From Geomonas sp. Red32 (lineage in GTDB: Bacteria > Desulfobacterota > Desulfuromonadia > Geobacterales > Geobacteraceae), in contig NZ_JAKLOY010000005.1 of assembly GCF_023652955.1 (NCBI RefSeq), forward strand, positions 62,001-126,000: DNA of 64,000 bases, written 5' to 3'. Made by a program: the position numbers and the translations under genes. Shown one piece after another: positions 26,001 to 34,493 of the stretch. How positions within the stretch are numbered: the first letter of the stretch is position 1; the number at the start of each line of letters is the position of its first letter. Under the pieces are notes generated by a model. The model ran no database searches and was not told the origin of the DNA. It saw only the letters and a list, made by a program, of their open reading frames with translations.

Positions 26001-27026
26001 CTACTGGCTCGCCAGGCCGAGGGTGTCGTTTTGCTGGGCCTCGTCGGCGCTTTCCTCCTCAACACCCAGCATCAGGTCGTCGAGCTTGAAGATGTCGGGA
26101 TTAACCTTGGTGATCCGCTTGGCCCCAAGGTAACGGGAGCGGTAGTAGGGGGTGTTCATCGGGGAAATCACCACGCGGCGGTCGCGGGAGGAGGCGTGGA
26201 TCATCTTGTTGTTGCCGAGGTAGATGCCGACGTGGGAGGCATAGGAGGCGTAGGTGCTGAAGAAGATCAGGTCCCCTTTCTGCAGGTCGCCCGGGGCTAC
26301 CGCGCTCCCCACCTCGAACTGCTCGCGCGCGGTGCGCGGGAGGGAGACTTCCAGCTCGCGGAAGACCTTCTGCACGAACCCGGAGCAGTCGATCCCGCTC
26401 ACCCGGGAGGTGCCGCCGAAACGGTAGCGGGTACCCAGGAAGCCGTAGGCCGATTTCTTGAGCTCGCTCACGCCGTCGACCTTGAGCTCGGCGCTCTTCT
26501 TCAGGTCGACCGGGCTGTCGGTCCCCAGGTCTTCGGCCAGCTCCTGGAGGCTCTGCTCGTAATCCTTCTCGCTGAAAAGGTCGCTATGGCGAAGCAAAAG
26601 CTTCTTGGCAACCTTCGGACGGGACTCCTCGACCGGAGCCGCTTCCCTGAGCGCCAGCACCCTCCCCGCTCTAACCTTCTTGCCGGTGATACCATTCAAC
26701 CGCTTGAGCTCTGCCACGGAAACGCCGGTCTTCTTGGCGATGCGGGCAAGCGTCTCGGTCCGTTTTACCTTGTAGCTGGAGGATCCCGCGGAGGAAGACG
26801 CCGAGGCGACGGTCCTGGGAGGGATGACCAAAACGGAACGGGGCTTGAGCTTGTTGCCGACCAGGTTGTTGGCGGCTTTGAGTTCTTCGACGGTTACGTG
26901 GTACTTCTTGGCGAGGCTATGTACGGTTTCGTTCTTTTTAACGCGGTGAGTCTTGGCGGCGAGGGCCAGCGAAGGGAAGGAAAGGATAAGCAGGCATATG
27001 GCTAGGAGCTTAAGTCGATATGTCAT
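26001..27026 (-). CDS. Exported LysM / NlpC-P60 cell-wall hydrolase
   Basis: The 341-residue protein starts at ATG 27026 behind GAAGGAGGG. A signal peptide ends at LALAAKT. Two LysM domains (about 25-70 and 84-128) bind peptidoglycan. A C-terminal NlpC/P60 domain (about 195-310) has catalytic Cys214 in GIDCSGFV and the histidine in SHVGIYLG, so it should cleave stem peptides in the periplasm. A C-terminal tail of about 30 residues is acidic. It lies downstream of the diadenylate cyclase gene, an arrangement that fits cell-wall control. Confidence 0.92.
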   Translation of the reverse strand: MTYRLKLLAICLLILSFPSLALAAKTHRVKKNETVHSLAKKYHVTVEELKAANNLVGNKLKPRSVLVIPPRTVASASSSAGSSSYKVKRTETLARIAKKTGVSVAELKRLNGITGKKVRAGRVLALREAAPVEESRPKVAKKLLLRHSDLFSEKDYEQSLQELAEDLGTDSPVDLKKSAELKVDGVSELKKSAYGFLGTRYRFGGTSRVSGIDCSGFVQKVFRELEVSLPRTAREQFEVGSAVAPGDLQKGDLIFFSTYASYASHVGIYLGNNKMIHASSRDRRVVISPMNTPYYRSRYLGAKRITKVNPDIFKLDDLMLGVEEESADEAQQNDTLGLASQ

Positions 27027-27150
27027 GAACCCTCCTTCGTTCTAGAAAAAAAGTGCTGCGCGTCGATAATTATAACAAAAAACCTCCGCTGTCAAGTTTA
27101 ATGATACAGAGAGATATTCCGGGGCGCCGAGCAACAATGATTTGCGGAGG

Positions 27151-28323
27151 TTATCGCCCCTTCACCAGGTCCTTCTTCGTTTTACGTTCTGCTGTTATGC
27201 GTACCGTGGAGCGTTCCATGGAGGTGACCGCCACCCCGGTCGGAAGCCTGACATCTTCCTTGCGGATGGGGACCGAATTCACCCCCTCCTTCAACTTGGA
27301 AAGGTCGAGATCGACCACCACGTCGAGGTCGCGGGGAGAGGCGATCAGGGTGGAGAAGGTCTTCAGCTGGATGGAGACCTCCTCGGGAAGCTCGCGGCTC
27401 TTCAGCATGAGGCTGTCCGGGAGGTTGTGGAAGCGGAGCGGGGCGGAGACGGTGACGATCTCGCCATGCCGGAAGGTGATCAGGAGCCAGCTGGCGAGCA
27501 CCAGCACGAAGACCGCGGTCTTGGGCCAGAGGTTCGAGAAGAGCAGGCGGCGCAGCCCGCCCCCCTGCGCCTGGGCGGAGAGCGGCACCAGGAGGGAGGT
27601 GAGCTTGTCGTGGAGCTCGGCCTGGGAGCGGATGATCTCCAGGGCCCCTCCCTGGGCGAGCGAAACCTCACCGCGCTCCTCCGACACGATGACCACCGCG
27701 GCGTCGGAACGCTCCGACAGCCCGAGCCCCGCGCGGTGACGGGTCCCGAGCTGTTGGGGAACGTCGGCGCTGACCGAGAGCGGGAGGTGGCAGGAGGCAA
27801 GGGCGAGACGTCCGGCCTTGATGAGCACCGCCCCGTCGTGCAGCGGCGAGGTGGTGACGAAGATGCTCCGGAGCAGCTCCCCGGAGACCAGCGAGTCGAG
27901 CGGCACCCCGTGCAGGACGAAGTCGTCGAGGATCTCCTCGCGCTGGAAGACGACCAGGGCGCCGACCCGCCGGGAGGCGAGGTCGAAGATGGCCGACGAG
28001 AAGTCGAGCAGGTCCACCCGCACCACCTGCTGCTGCCGGTCGAAGACCTTGCGCAGAAGGCTCAGCCGGTAGAGGGCCTGCCTGATCTCCGACTGGAAGA
28101 CGACCACCAAGAGGACCAGCAGCACGGTGCCGACCTCCTGCAGGATCCAGCTGGTCATGTAGAGACCGAGGCTCTTGGTCACCACGAAGATCCCCCCCAG
28201 GAAGAACAGCCCCAACAGGACCTGGAGCGCCCTGGTGTTCTTGAACCAGCTGTAGAGCTGGTACACCAGGAAGGTCATGATGAGGATGTCGGCAATGTCT
28301 TGGGGCCGGAAGTACGGGAACAC
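27151..28323 (-). CDS. cdaA: Diadenylate cyclase (CdaA type) fused to a YbbR domain
   Basis: The protein has 390 residues from a GTG at 28323, six bases after AAGGAG. Three N-terminal membrane helices (about 10-28, 32-52, 60-77) are followed by a DAC catalytic domain. That domain has DGA at 163-165 (LHDGAVLI) and RHR at 195-197 (GTRHRAGLG), the residues that make c-di-AMP from two ATP. A further helix (about 269-283) leads to a C-terminal YbbR-like domain (about 288-375). In Firmicutes the YbbR regulator CdaR is a separate gene, so here enzyme and regulator are one chain. c-di-AMP usually controls potassium and wall homeostasis. Confidence 0.9.
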   Translation of the reverse strand: MFPYFRPQDIADILIMTFLVYQLYSWFKNTRALQVLLGLFFLGGIFVVTKSLGLYMTSWILQEVGTVLLVLLVVVFQSEIRQALYRLSLLRKVFDRQQQVVRVDLLDFSSAIFDLASRRVGALVVFQREEILDDFVLHGVPLDSLVSGELLRSIFVTTSPLHDGAVLIKAGRLALASCHLPLSVSADVPQQLGTRHRAGLGLSERSDAAVVIVSEERGEVSLAQGGALEIIRSQAELHDKLTSLLVPLSAQAQGGGLRRLLFSNLWPKTAVFVLVLASWLLITFRHGEIVTVSAPLRFHNLPDSLMLKSRELPEEVSIQLKTFSTLIASPRDLDVVVDLDLSKLKEGVNSVPIRKEDVRLPTGVAVTSMERSTVRITAERKTKKDLVKGR

Positions 28324-28507
28324 GATACTCTCCTTACAGGATGGGGGCACTCACGGAGGGGACGAAGCGGGACACAGCACACTGCCTCGCCCCTTTTTAC
28401 TGGCAAGCCGTAGCGCTTTATGCTAATAAATAGCCCTTCGACTGCTTGATAGCAGAGCGAAAAACCTAGGATTTATAGCATTTCGAGGATTAAAAAGGTA
28501 GGAAAAT

Positions 28508-29224
28508 ATGTACGCATTGTCGGAAAAAGGTGAACGTATACGCGCCATGTTCGGGAGCATTGCCCCCCGCTACGATTTCCTGAACAGGCTCCTGTCGCTG
28601 GGGATCGACCGCCGCTGGCGCCGCTTCGCGGTCGGCAAGATCGGGGTCTCCGGCTCCGGCAAGGTACTCGACGTCGCCACCGGCACCGGCGACGTGGCCC
28701 TCGAGATAGCATCCCAGACCGCCCCCTCGCTCGAGATCGTCGGCATCGACTTCTGCAAGGAGATGGTCGACCTCGGGAAGGTGAAGGTGGCAGGTTCGCG
28801 CTTCGCCGGAAGGATCTCGCTCCAGGTCGCCCCCTGCGAGGATATCCCCTTCCCGGACCAGACCTTCGATGCCGCCACCATCTCGTTCGGCATCAGGAAC
28901 GTGGTGGACCGGCCCGCCGGGCTCGCCGAGATGCACCGGGTGCTCAAAGGGGGAGGAAGGGTGGTGATCCTGGAGTTCTCCACCCCGACCCTGCCGGTCT
29001 TCAAGCAGCTCTACCACTTCTACTTCCTGAAGGTCCTCCCGAAGATCGGGGGGATGTTCTCGCGGATGAGCGCCTACCAGTACCTCCCCGACTCCGTGCT
29101 GGAGTTCCCTTCCCGGGACGAGTTCAAGGGGATGATGAGCCAGGTGGGATTCCAAAACGTCCAGCACTTCGACCTGACCGGCGGCATCGCCACCGTCTAC
29201 CTGGGAGTAAAGAAAGCCTCCTGA
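28508..29224 (+). CDS. ubiE: Demethylmenaquinone methyltransferase (UbiE/MenG)
   Basis: The 238-residue SAM-dependent enzyme makes the last C-methylation of menaquinone. It has the family N-terminus (MFGSIAPRYDFLNRLLSLGIDRRWRR), SAM motif I VLDVATGTGDVALEIA, the NV-DRP region RNVVDRPAGLAEMHRVLKGGGR and LEFSTP. The length is close to the E. coli protein. Because Geobacteraceae respire with menaquinone, menG is the likely role. Confidence 0.93.
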   Translation: MYALSEKGERIRAMFGSIAPRYDFLNRLLSLGIDRRWRRFAVGKIGVSGSGKVLDVATGTGDVALEIASQTAPSLEIVGIDFCKEMVDLGKVKVAGSRFAGRISLQVAPCEDIPFPDQTFDAATISFGIRNVVDRPAGLAEMHRVLKGGGRVVILEFSTPTLPVFKQLYHFYFLKVLPKIGGMFSRMSAYQYLPDSVLEFPSRDEFKGMMSQVGFQNVQHFDLTGGIATVYLGVKKAS

Positions 29225-29255
29225 CCCGACACCCACCCTGACGGCAGGTCCCAGC

Positions 29256-29302
29256 ATCCCCTCCCCTTCAAGGGGAGGGACAGGGTGAGGATGGGGTCAC
29301 CC
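29256..29302. repeat. GC-rich palindromic repeat unit
   Basis: The segment has arms CCCCTCCCCTT / AAGGGGAGGG, followed by ACAGGGTGAGGATGGGG. It lies between the convergent ubiE/menG and methyltransferase genes, and is closely similar to the unit at 32298-32371 in inverted and direct parts. Confidence 0.65.
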
Positions 29303-29303
29303 T

Positions 29304-29876
29304 TTAGAGCCTCTTCCGGAAGATGACCCGTGCCACCGGCGTCTCCTGGAGAGGCTCTTCTTCTATAGCCAGGATCTCCCCACCCTGCTGCGCAAAGAGC
29401 GCCTTTAGCTCCCCCGGCAGGAGCAGAAAGCTCCGGTTGTGCATCCCCTGGAGCGAGGGGGTGTCCAGGATGGTCTCCATGACGATGACGCCCCCCGGGT
29501 TGAGCGCCTCCACCATGTCCGGTATCAACGGGCGCAGCAGGAAGTTGAAATCGACGATGAGGTCGAAGGAACCCGCCAGCCGGTACTCTTCCAGGTCCGC
29601 CCGCCGGAAATCGACCTTGACCCCGGCCTCCTCCGCCCTCGCCTCCCCCTTCTCGAGCCCCTTTTCCGCTATATCCACCGCCACCACCTGAAAGCCCCGC
29701 CTGGCGAGGTAGATGGCGTTTCGCCCCTCCCCGCAGGCGAGATCGAGCGCCCGCCTCCCCGGCAAAAGCGGGAGCACCCCGTCGAGGCTCTCCGCCAGGA
29801 ATGGGGATGGGGTGAGCGAAAAATAGTACCCCTCCTCCAGGTAGCGCCGGTTCCATTTCTCGCGGTCGTTCTCCAA
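29304..29876 (-). CDS. Class I SAM-dependent methyltransferase (TehB-like)
   Basis: The protein has 190 residues from a TTG at 29876, which follows GGGAGGGAGAG. An ATG at 29954 would add 26 unfamilial residues and collide with the divergent promoter area. It begins LENDREKWNRRYLEEGYYF and has SAM motif I RALDLACGEGRNAIYLARRG, an acidic loop VVAVDIAEKGL, and LNPGGVIVMETIL. This resembles the tellurite-resistance TehB/thiopurine-like branch of small methyltransferases. Substrate unknown. Confidence 0.8.
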   Translation of the reverse strand: MENDREKWNRRYLEEGYYFSLTPSPFLAESLDGVLPLLPGRRALDLACGEGRNAIYLARRGFQVVAVDIAEKGLEKGEARAEEAGVKVDFRRADLEEYRLAGSFDLIVDFNFLLRPLIPDMVEALNPGGVIVMETILDTPSLQGMHNRSFLLLPGELKALFAQQGGEILAIEEEPLQETPVARVIFRKRL

Positions 29877-29965
29877 ACTCTCCCTCCCCCTTTTCCGCGG
29901 CCGCAGCGCCGCGACGTTTTCTGTCGTGCCCCCGTGGTGTACTGTCACCATCAAGGAGGTGTGAC

Positions 29966-30229
29966 ATGATCTATCTTACCAACGACGCCCTCGACCAAGC
30001 GGTCTACTTCGAACTGCGGGGAAAGCAGCCCCACCGCAGGGGGAACATCGTGGAACAGGTCTACTTCGGACTGCTCGGCAACGGCGTGCACGAGGTACCG
30101 GTCACCATGACCAGGAGCCGGGGTAGTTTCGAAGTCGCCTTCGGGAAGAGCGAGCTCTTCTCGCTGGTGGAAGAGGATACCGTCCGCCGGATGCTCGGCG
30201 AGGCGATAACGAGAAAGCCCCTTCACTGA
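29966..30229 (+). CDS. Conserved-looking small protein of unknown function
   Basis: The 87-residue protein starts at an ATG with an excellent ribosome site (AAGGAGG, six bases before). It is soluble, without signal peptide or membrane helix, and has mixed composition (AVYFELRGKQPHRRGNIVEQ, SFEVAFGKSELFSLVEEDTVRRML). I do not recognise a family. It is divergent from the methyltransferase gene. Confidence 0.7.
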   Translation: MIYLTNDALDQAVYFELRGKQPHRRGNIVEQVYFGLLGNGVHEVPVTMTRSRGSFEVAFGKSELFSLVEEDTVRRMLGEAITRKPLH

Positions 30230-30381
30230 CGCGCTCTTCTCCCATTTTTTCGGCGCCGATTGTTATAGCAGAAGGTGCCGAACCTTGGTATAAGTATCCA
30301 TCATAAATTTCATGAGGGAGAGGGCATTGCGCGGCCAGGCGAGGGCCGGGAACGCGAAATGCGCCGCCAGGGGGGAGATGG

Positions 30382-32241
30382 GTGCAGACGCTGGACCGAT
30401 TTTTGAAAACCCGTTGGGACGCCTTTCCGGAGAGGGTCGCCTTGCGCCAGAAGATCTCCGGCTCTTGGCGGGAGGTAACCTACGCCGAGGTTTGGGAAGC
30501 CTCCGGAGCCATCGCATCCGGACTTTTGGAGCGGGGGTTGCGCCCCGGGGAACACGCTGCCTTGCTGGGCCCCTCCTCCATCCGCTGGGTCGAGTGCTAT
30601 CTCGGCATCCTGCGCGCGGGGGGGGTGGTGGTCCCCATCGACAAGGAGCTCAAAAGCGCTGAACTGCGCCACATTCTGGCCGACTGCCAGGCCCGCTTCG
30701 TCTTCACGGAGCAGGCCTTCCAGGAGCCGCTGCTCGAGGCGCTCCCCTCCCTCCCCCATCTCGAGCAGATCGTGCTGATGCATCGCGGCACCGCCCATCC
30801 GGACGACCCGGCCACTTCCCGCGCGCTGGCAGCGCTTCTGGCCGAATGGCAGCAGCTGGTCAAGACCCAGGAGATCCCTCCCGAGGCGGTGACCCGCATG
30901 GAGATCCTGGCCCGCCAGCTCCACCGTCTGCTGACCACCGAGTACCTGCGGGGAAGACCGGCCCCCGGGCAGCCGCCAGCTGCCGCCAGCACATCTGGAA
31001 AGGGGGAAACCGCTTCCCAGGAACGGGTTACCACCCTGGGTTCGCTGGTCCGCCACACCCTTCCCCCCGCCTCTCCGCGCGAGCCGGGCGACATCGCCAT
31101 CGTCCTCTACACCTCGGGGACCACCGGCCGCTCCAAGGGGGCCATGCTCTCCCACGCCAATATCGTCTCCAACCTGACCGGGGCGGCCGCCCACTTCCAG
31201 CTCGACGAAACGATCCACACCCTCTCCTTTCTCCCGATCAACCATGTCTTCGAGCAGGTGGCCGGCGTGCTTCTCCCGCTCTCCCTGGGAGGAAAGGTGT
31301 CGTTCGCGGAGTCGCTCAAGAAACTGGGGGAGAACCTGGCCGAGGTGAGGCCGACCTTCCTCCTCGGGGTGCCCGCGGTCTACAAGATGCTCCTCGACCG
31401 GATCATGAAGAAGATCGCCGCGCGGAAGACCTCCCGTGCCCTCTACGCCCTGCCGCTGACCCGCCGGGTGATCGCCGCCAAGGTGAGAAAATCGTTCGGG
31501 GCCGGGACCGTCTTCATAAGCGGGGGCGCCGCCCTCGATCCCGCCATCGCCAAGGGGCTCCTCTCCTTCGGGATTCCCGTCTTCCAGGGGTACGGCATCA
31601 CCGAGACCTCGCCGGTCATCTCGGCCGAAAGCCCGGGAGGCAGGAGGCTCGGGAGCGTCGGCACCCTCTTCCCCGGCGTCGAGGTCCGCATCGACCGTCC
31701 CAACGAGGAAGGTGTCGGCGAGATCGTCGTCAAAGGCCCCAACATCATGCAGGGATACTTCCAGAACCCGGAGGCCACCTCCGAGGTGCTCGAGAACGGA
31801 TGGTACCGTACCGGCGACCTCGGCCGGGTCGATCCCGACGGCTACCTCTACATCTGCGGGCGCGCCAAAAACCTGATCGTCACCCCCAACGGAAAGAACG
31901 TCTATCCCGAAGAGGTGGAGAACGAGCTCCTCAAGAGCCGTTTCATCGCCGAGGCGATGGTGTACGGCCACCACGTCGACCCGACCCACGAAGAGGTGCA
32001 CGCCATCATCCATCCCAACCAGGAGGAGCTCGACAACTACGCCCTGGAGCAGGGGATGGGACGGATGACGGTAGCCGACGTGGAGCGGATCATCCGGGAG
32101 GAAGTGCTGAAGGCCGGGAAGAACCTGGCCGACTACAAACGGGTCAAGCGCTTCACCCTCCGCGAGGACGAATTCCCCAAGACCACCACCAGAAAGATCA
32201 AGCGCTTTGCCGTCGAAGCGAGCGTCTCCGCCCACGAGTAA
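30382..32241 (+). CDS. Long-chain acyl-CoA synthetase (AMP-forming)
   Basis: The 619-residue enzyme starts with GTG at 30382 behind GGGGGAG. It activates a fatty acid as acyl-AMP and then acyl-CoA. Adenylation motifs are clear: IVLYTSGTTGRSKGAML, GYGITETSPVIS, and YRTGDLGRVDPDGYLYICGRAKNLIV. An unusual insertion of about 100 residues before the first motif (about 125-230) carries a charged, Pro/Ala-rich stretch. The C-terminal TTRKIKRF has the catalytic lysine region. The chain-length preference cannot be read from sequence. Confidence 0.9.
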   Translation: MQTLDRFLKTRWDAFPERVALRQKISGSWREVTYAEVWEASGAIASGLLERGLRPGEHAALLGPSSIRWVECYLGILRAGGVVVPIDKELKSAELRHILADCQARFVFTEQAFQEPLLEALPSLPHLEQIVLMHRGTAHPDDPATSRALAALLAEWQQLVKTQEIPPEAVTRMEILARQLHRLLTTEYLRGRPAPGQPPAAASTSGKGETASQERVTTLGSLVRHTLPPASPREPGDIAIVLYTSGTTGRSKGAMLSHANIVSNLTGAAAHFQLDETIHTLSFLPINHVFEQVAGVLLPLSLGGKVSFAESLKKLGENLAEVRPTFLLGVPAVYKMLLDRIMKKIAARKTSRALYALPLTRRVIAAKVRKSFGAGTVFISGGAALDPAIAKGLLSFGIPVFQGYGITETSPVISAESPGGRRLGSVGTLFPGVEVRIDRPNEEGVGEIVVKGPNIMQGYFQNPEATSEVLENGWYRTGDLGRVDPDGYLYICGRAKNLIVTPNGKNVYPEEVENELLKSRFIAEAMVYGHHVDPTHEEVHAIIHPNQEELDNYALEQGMGRMTVADVERIIREEVLKAGKNLADYKRVKRFTLREDEFPKTTTRKIKRFAVEASVSAHE

Positions 32242-32297
32242 GGACGCTCACGTCCGCCCCGCGCTCTCCCGTTTTCCCGTAATTCCGTTTCCCCCAC

Positions 32298-32371
32298 ATC
32301 CACCCTCACCCTGTCCCTCCCCTTCCCACTCTCCCTCCCCTTCATGGGGAGGGCAGGGGTGAGGATGGGGT
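32298..32371. repeat. GC-rich palindromic repeat cluster
   Basis: The segment CACCCTCACCCTGTCCCTCC... is followed by CCCTCCCCTTCATGGGGAGGG and AGGGGTGAGGATGGGG. It makes a long inverted repeat between the convergent acyl-CoA synthetase and TPR-membrane protein genes. The remainder of the gap (32372-32498) shows no gene. Confidence 0.65.
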
Positions 32372-32498
32372 ATTGACTCAGCGTCGCAATGCACTGGGAG
32401 GAAGGGGCGTGCTCGGCTGCGCTGGCCGGGACAGGCGGCGTAGCAAGGCCGGCAGTTACCGTGGCACGATCGTTTGCAGATGAGGCGGCATTACGCCA

Positions 32499-34340
32499 TC
32501 AGTGGGAAAGGATGGTTTGGAGGCTTTGGCGGGCGGGAAGGTAACCGGGGTCGAGCTTGAGCGCCTTGGTGTAGCTTTCGACGGCGGCCGCCCGGTTGCC
32601 GCGGGCGAGTTGGAGGTCGCCCAGGTTGCCGTAGCATTCGACGTACCCCGGGTCGAGGACGATGGCCTTCCCATAGTGATAGATCGCCTGGCCGCTGTCC
32701 CCTTTCATCTCGAAGGCGACCGCCAGATTATGGTGAGCCACGGCGGAACGGGGATCGCGTTCGAGGGCGGCGTCCAGCTGGGCTATCGCCTCATCGACGA
32801 GACCGCTGCCGGCGAGGTCGCTGGCCAAGCTCAGCCGGGCCTTGGTGTACTCGGGGTGAGCAGCCAGGAGCGAACGCAGTTCGGCCATCGCCTCCCCTTT
32901 CCTCCCCATTTGCTCCAGAGCGGTTGCCGCCCCAAAACGCGCTTCGAGGTAGTCGGGATTGAGCTGGGCCGCCTCACGGAAGGCCGCCAGGGCGGCTTGA
33001 CAGTTTCCGGCCTCTTGCCGGGAGATCCCAAGCATGGTGTACGCCAGATAGTTTCGGTTATCCACCCTGACAGCCTCGGAGAAGAGTGTCCCGGCGTCTC
33101 GAAACTGCGCGGCCCGCATGAAGGAGAGGGCAGCCAGGACAGCGACCGCGCATCCGAAGAGTAGCCCGCCATTTTTCCGCGACAGGCGCAGCTTTCCCCG
33201 AAGGTCCCCCGCAAGCCAGACCACCATCACGAAAAGCCCGATGTGCGGCGTGTAGCTGTAGCGGTCCGCCATCGCCTGCCCCCCCACCTGCACCAGTCCG
33301 ATGACGGGAACGAGGGTGCCGACGAACCAGAACCAGCCGAAGGGAAGATAGGGAGCGCGGCGGGCGAACACCACCACCGCCACGGTAACGAGGGCCAGCA
33401 CCATGCCTGCCGCCGCGTACCGCCACGGCTCCATCCCCGACAGGGAAAGGGGGTAAAAAATGGTGAGCTTGACCGGCCAGAAGGTCTTCTCGAGGTAGCG
33501 AAGGTAGGAAACAACTGCATTGCCGAGCCGCACGGAGACCGGAAGCTTCTCAAGCGACATCATGGCGGCCTCCCTTTGGGCCGCCAGGGTGAGAGCCGAC
33601 GAGGCTGCGGAGAGGATGATAAAGGGGACCTTCTCCCAAAGTGCCCGGGCTAACGATACCTCCGGCAGCTCCTTCGGTTGGCCCGGTTTCCCCGCAAAGG
33701 GGCGGATTCTCCTTAACGGCCAGCAGTCGAACAGCATCATCAGAAACGGGAGGGTGACCAGCATCGGCTTGGCCATCAGCCCTAGGGCAAAACAGCAAAG
33801 GGTCGCCAGGTACCGGTGGAGAACGGGGCGGGCCGCGTACCCGCGGTAGGCCAGCAGGGTGAGTACCAGAAAAAAGGCGCTCAGGACATCCTTTCTCTCG
33901 GCCACCCAGGCCACCGATTCGACGTGCATCGGATGGACGGCGAAGAGCGCGGCGACGGCGGCGCTACGAAAGAGTGCGCCGGTTGAGCGCTCCAAGAGGC
34001 GGAACAAGAGTACGGTGGAGAGTGTGTGCAAGAGGAGGTTGTGAAGGTGGGGCCAGCCGGCCGAAGGCCCGGCCAGTTGACCATCCGCCATGTGGGAGAG
34101 CCAGGTCAGCGGGTGCCAGTTCGAGGCATAGAAGGAGGTGAAGGCCCAGCTGACGTTGCGCAGGGTCAACCCGGACAAGACGTGCGGATTGTTCCGGACG
34201 TAATCGTTGTCGTCGAGAATGATAAAGCCGTGAGAAGCGGTCTGAACGAAAATGAGGAGGTTCAGCAGTACCAGCGACACCACGACGAAGAGGTAGGTGC
34301 CCCTGGAAATACTGCCGTCTCTGTCGATCCTGTCGATCAT
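32499..34340 (-). CDS. Polytopic membrane protein with C-terminal TPR repeats (TMTC/glycosyltransferase-like)
   Basis: The 613-residue protein has about ten hydrophobic segments from residue 15 to about 390. The first loop contains an acidic pair (FIILDDNDYVRNNP) and WHPLTWLSHM, a pattern of GT-C fold glycosyltransferase-like proteins. Residues about 410-605 are at least five TPR units (ARFGAATALEQMGRKGEAMAEL, AVAHHNLAVAFEMKGDSGQAI, VECYGNLGDLQLARGNRAAAV). Similar proteins in animals (TMTC) O-mannosylate proteins, but the bacterial role is unproved. It stands alone. Confidence 0.75.
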   Translation of the reverse strand: MIDRIDRDGSISRGTYLFVVVSLVLLNLLIFVQTASHGFIILDDNDYVRNNPHVLSGLTLRNVSWAFTSFYASNWHPLTWLSHMADGQLAGPSAGWPHLHNLLLHTLSTVLLFRLLERSTGALFRSAAVAALFAVHPMHVESVAWVAERKDVLSAFFLVLTLLAYRGYAARPVLHRYLATLCCFALGLMAKPMLVTLPFLMMLFDCWPLRRIRPFAGKPGQPKELPEVSLARALWEKVPFIILSAASSALTLAAQREAAMMSLEKLPVSVRLGNAVVSYLRYLEKTFWPVKLTIFYPLSLSGMEPWRYAAAGMVLALVTVAVVVFARRAPYLPFGWFWFVGTLVPVIGLVQVGGQAMADRYSYTPHIGLFVMVVWLAGDLRGKLRLSRKNGGLLFGCAVAVLAALSFMRAAQFRDAGTLFSEAVRVDNRNYLAYTMLGISRQEAGNCQAALAAFREAAQLNPDYLEARFGAATALEQMGRKGEAMAELRSLLAAHPEYTKARLSLASDLAGSGLVDEAIAQLDAALERDPRSAVAHHNLAVAFEMKGDSGQAIYHYGKAIVLDPGYVECYGNLGDLQLARGNRAAAVESYTKALKLDPGYLPARQSLQTILSH

Positions 34341-34429
34341 CCCCGCATCCCCCCGAAGAAAATACCTATCTATACCAATCCCGTCGCCAAGGCAACCGAA
34401 TCGGCATCCTGCCGGGTGTTCCCGGGCCT

Positions 34430-34460
34430 AAAAAAACCCCGCCTCTTTCGAGGCGGGGCT
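34430..34460 (-). terminator. Rho-independent terminator of the cytochrome operon
   Basis: Perfect arms CCCCGCCTC / GAGGCGGGG with a four-base loop are followed on the minus strand by seven T, 34 bp after the stop of the large cytochrome gene. Confidence 0.92.
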
Positions 34461-34493
34461 AGGTACTGCATCACACTAGAGTGGTACTAGGTA

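Noticed and set aside
32452..32475. Sigma-54-like TGGCACGATCGTTTGC
   Set aside because: The spacing between GG and GC is 11 rather than 10 bp, and it points at the 3' end of a minus-strand gene.
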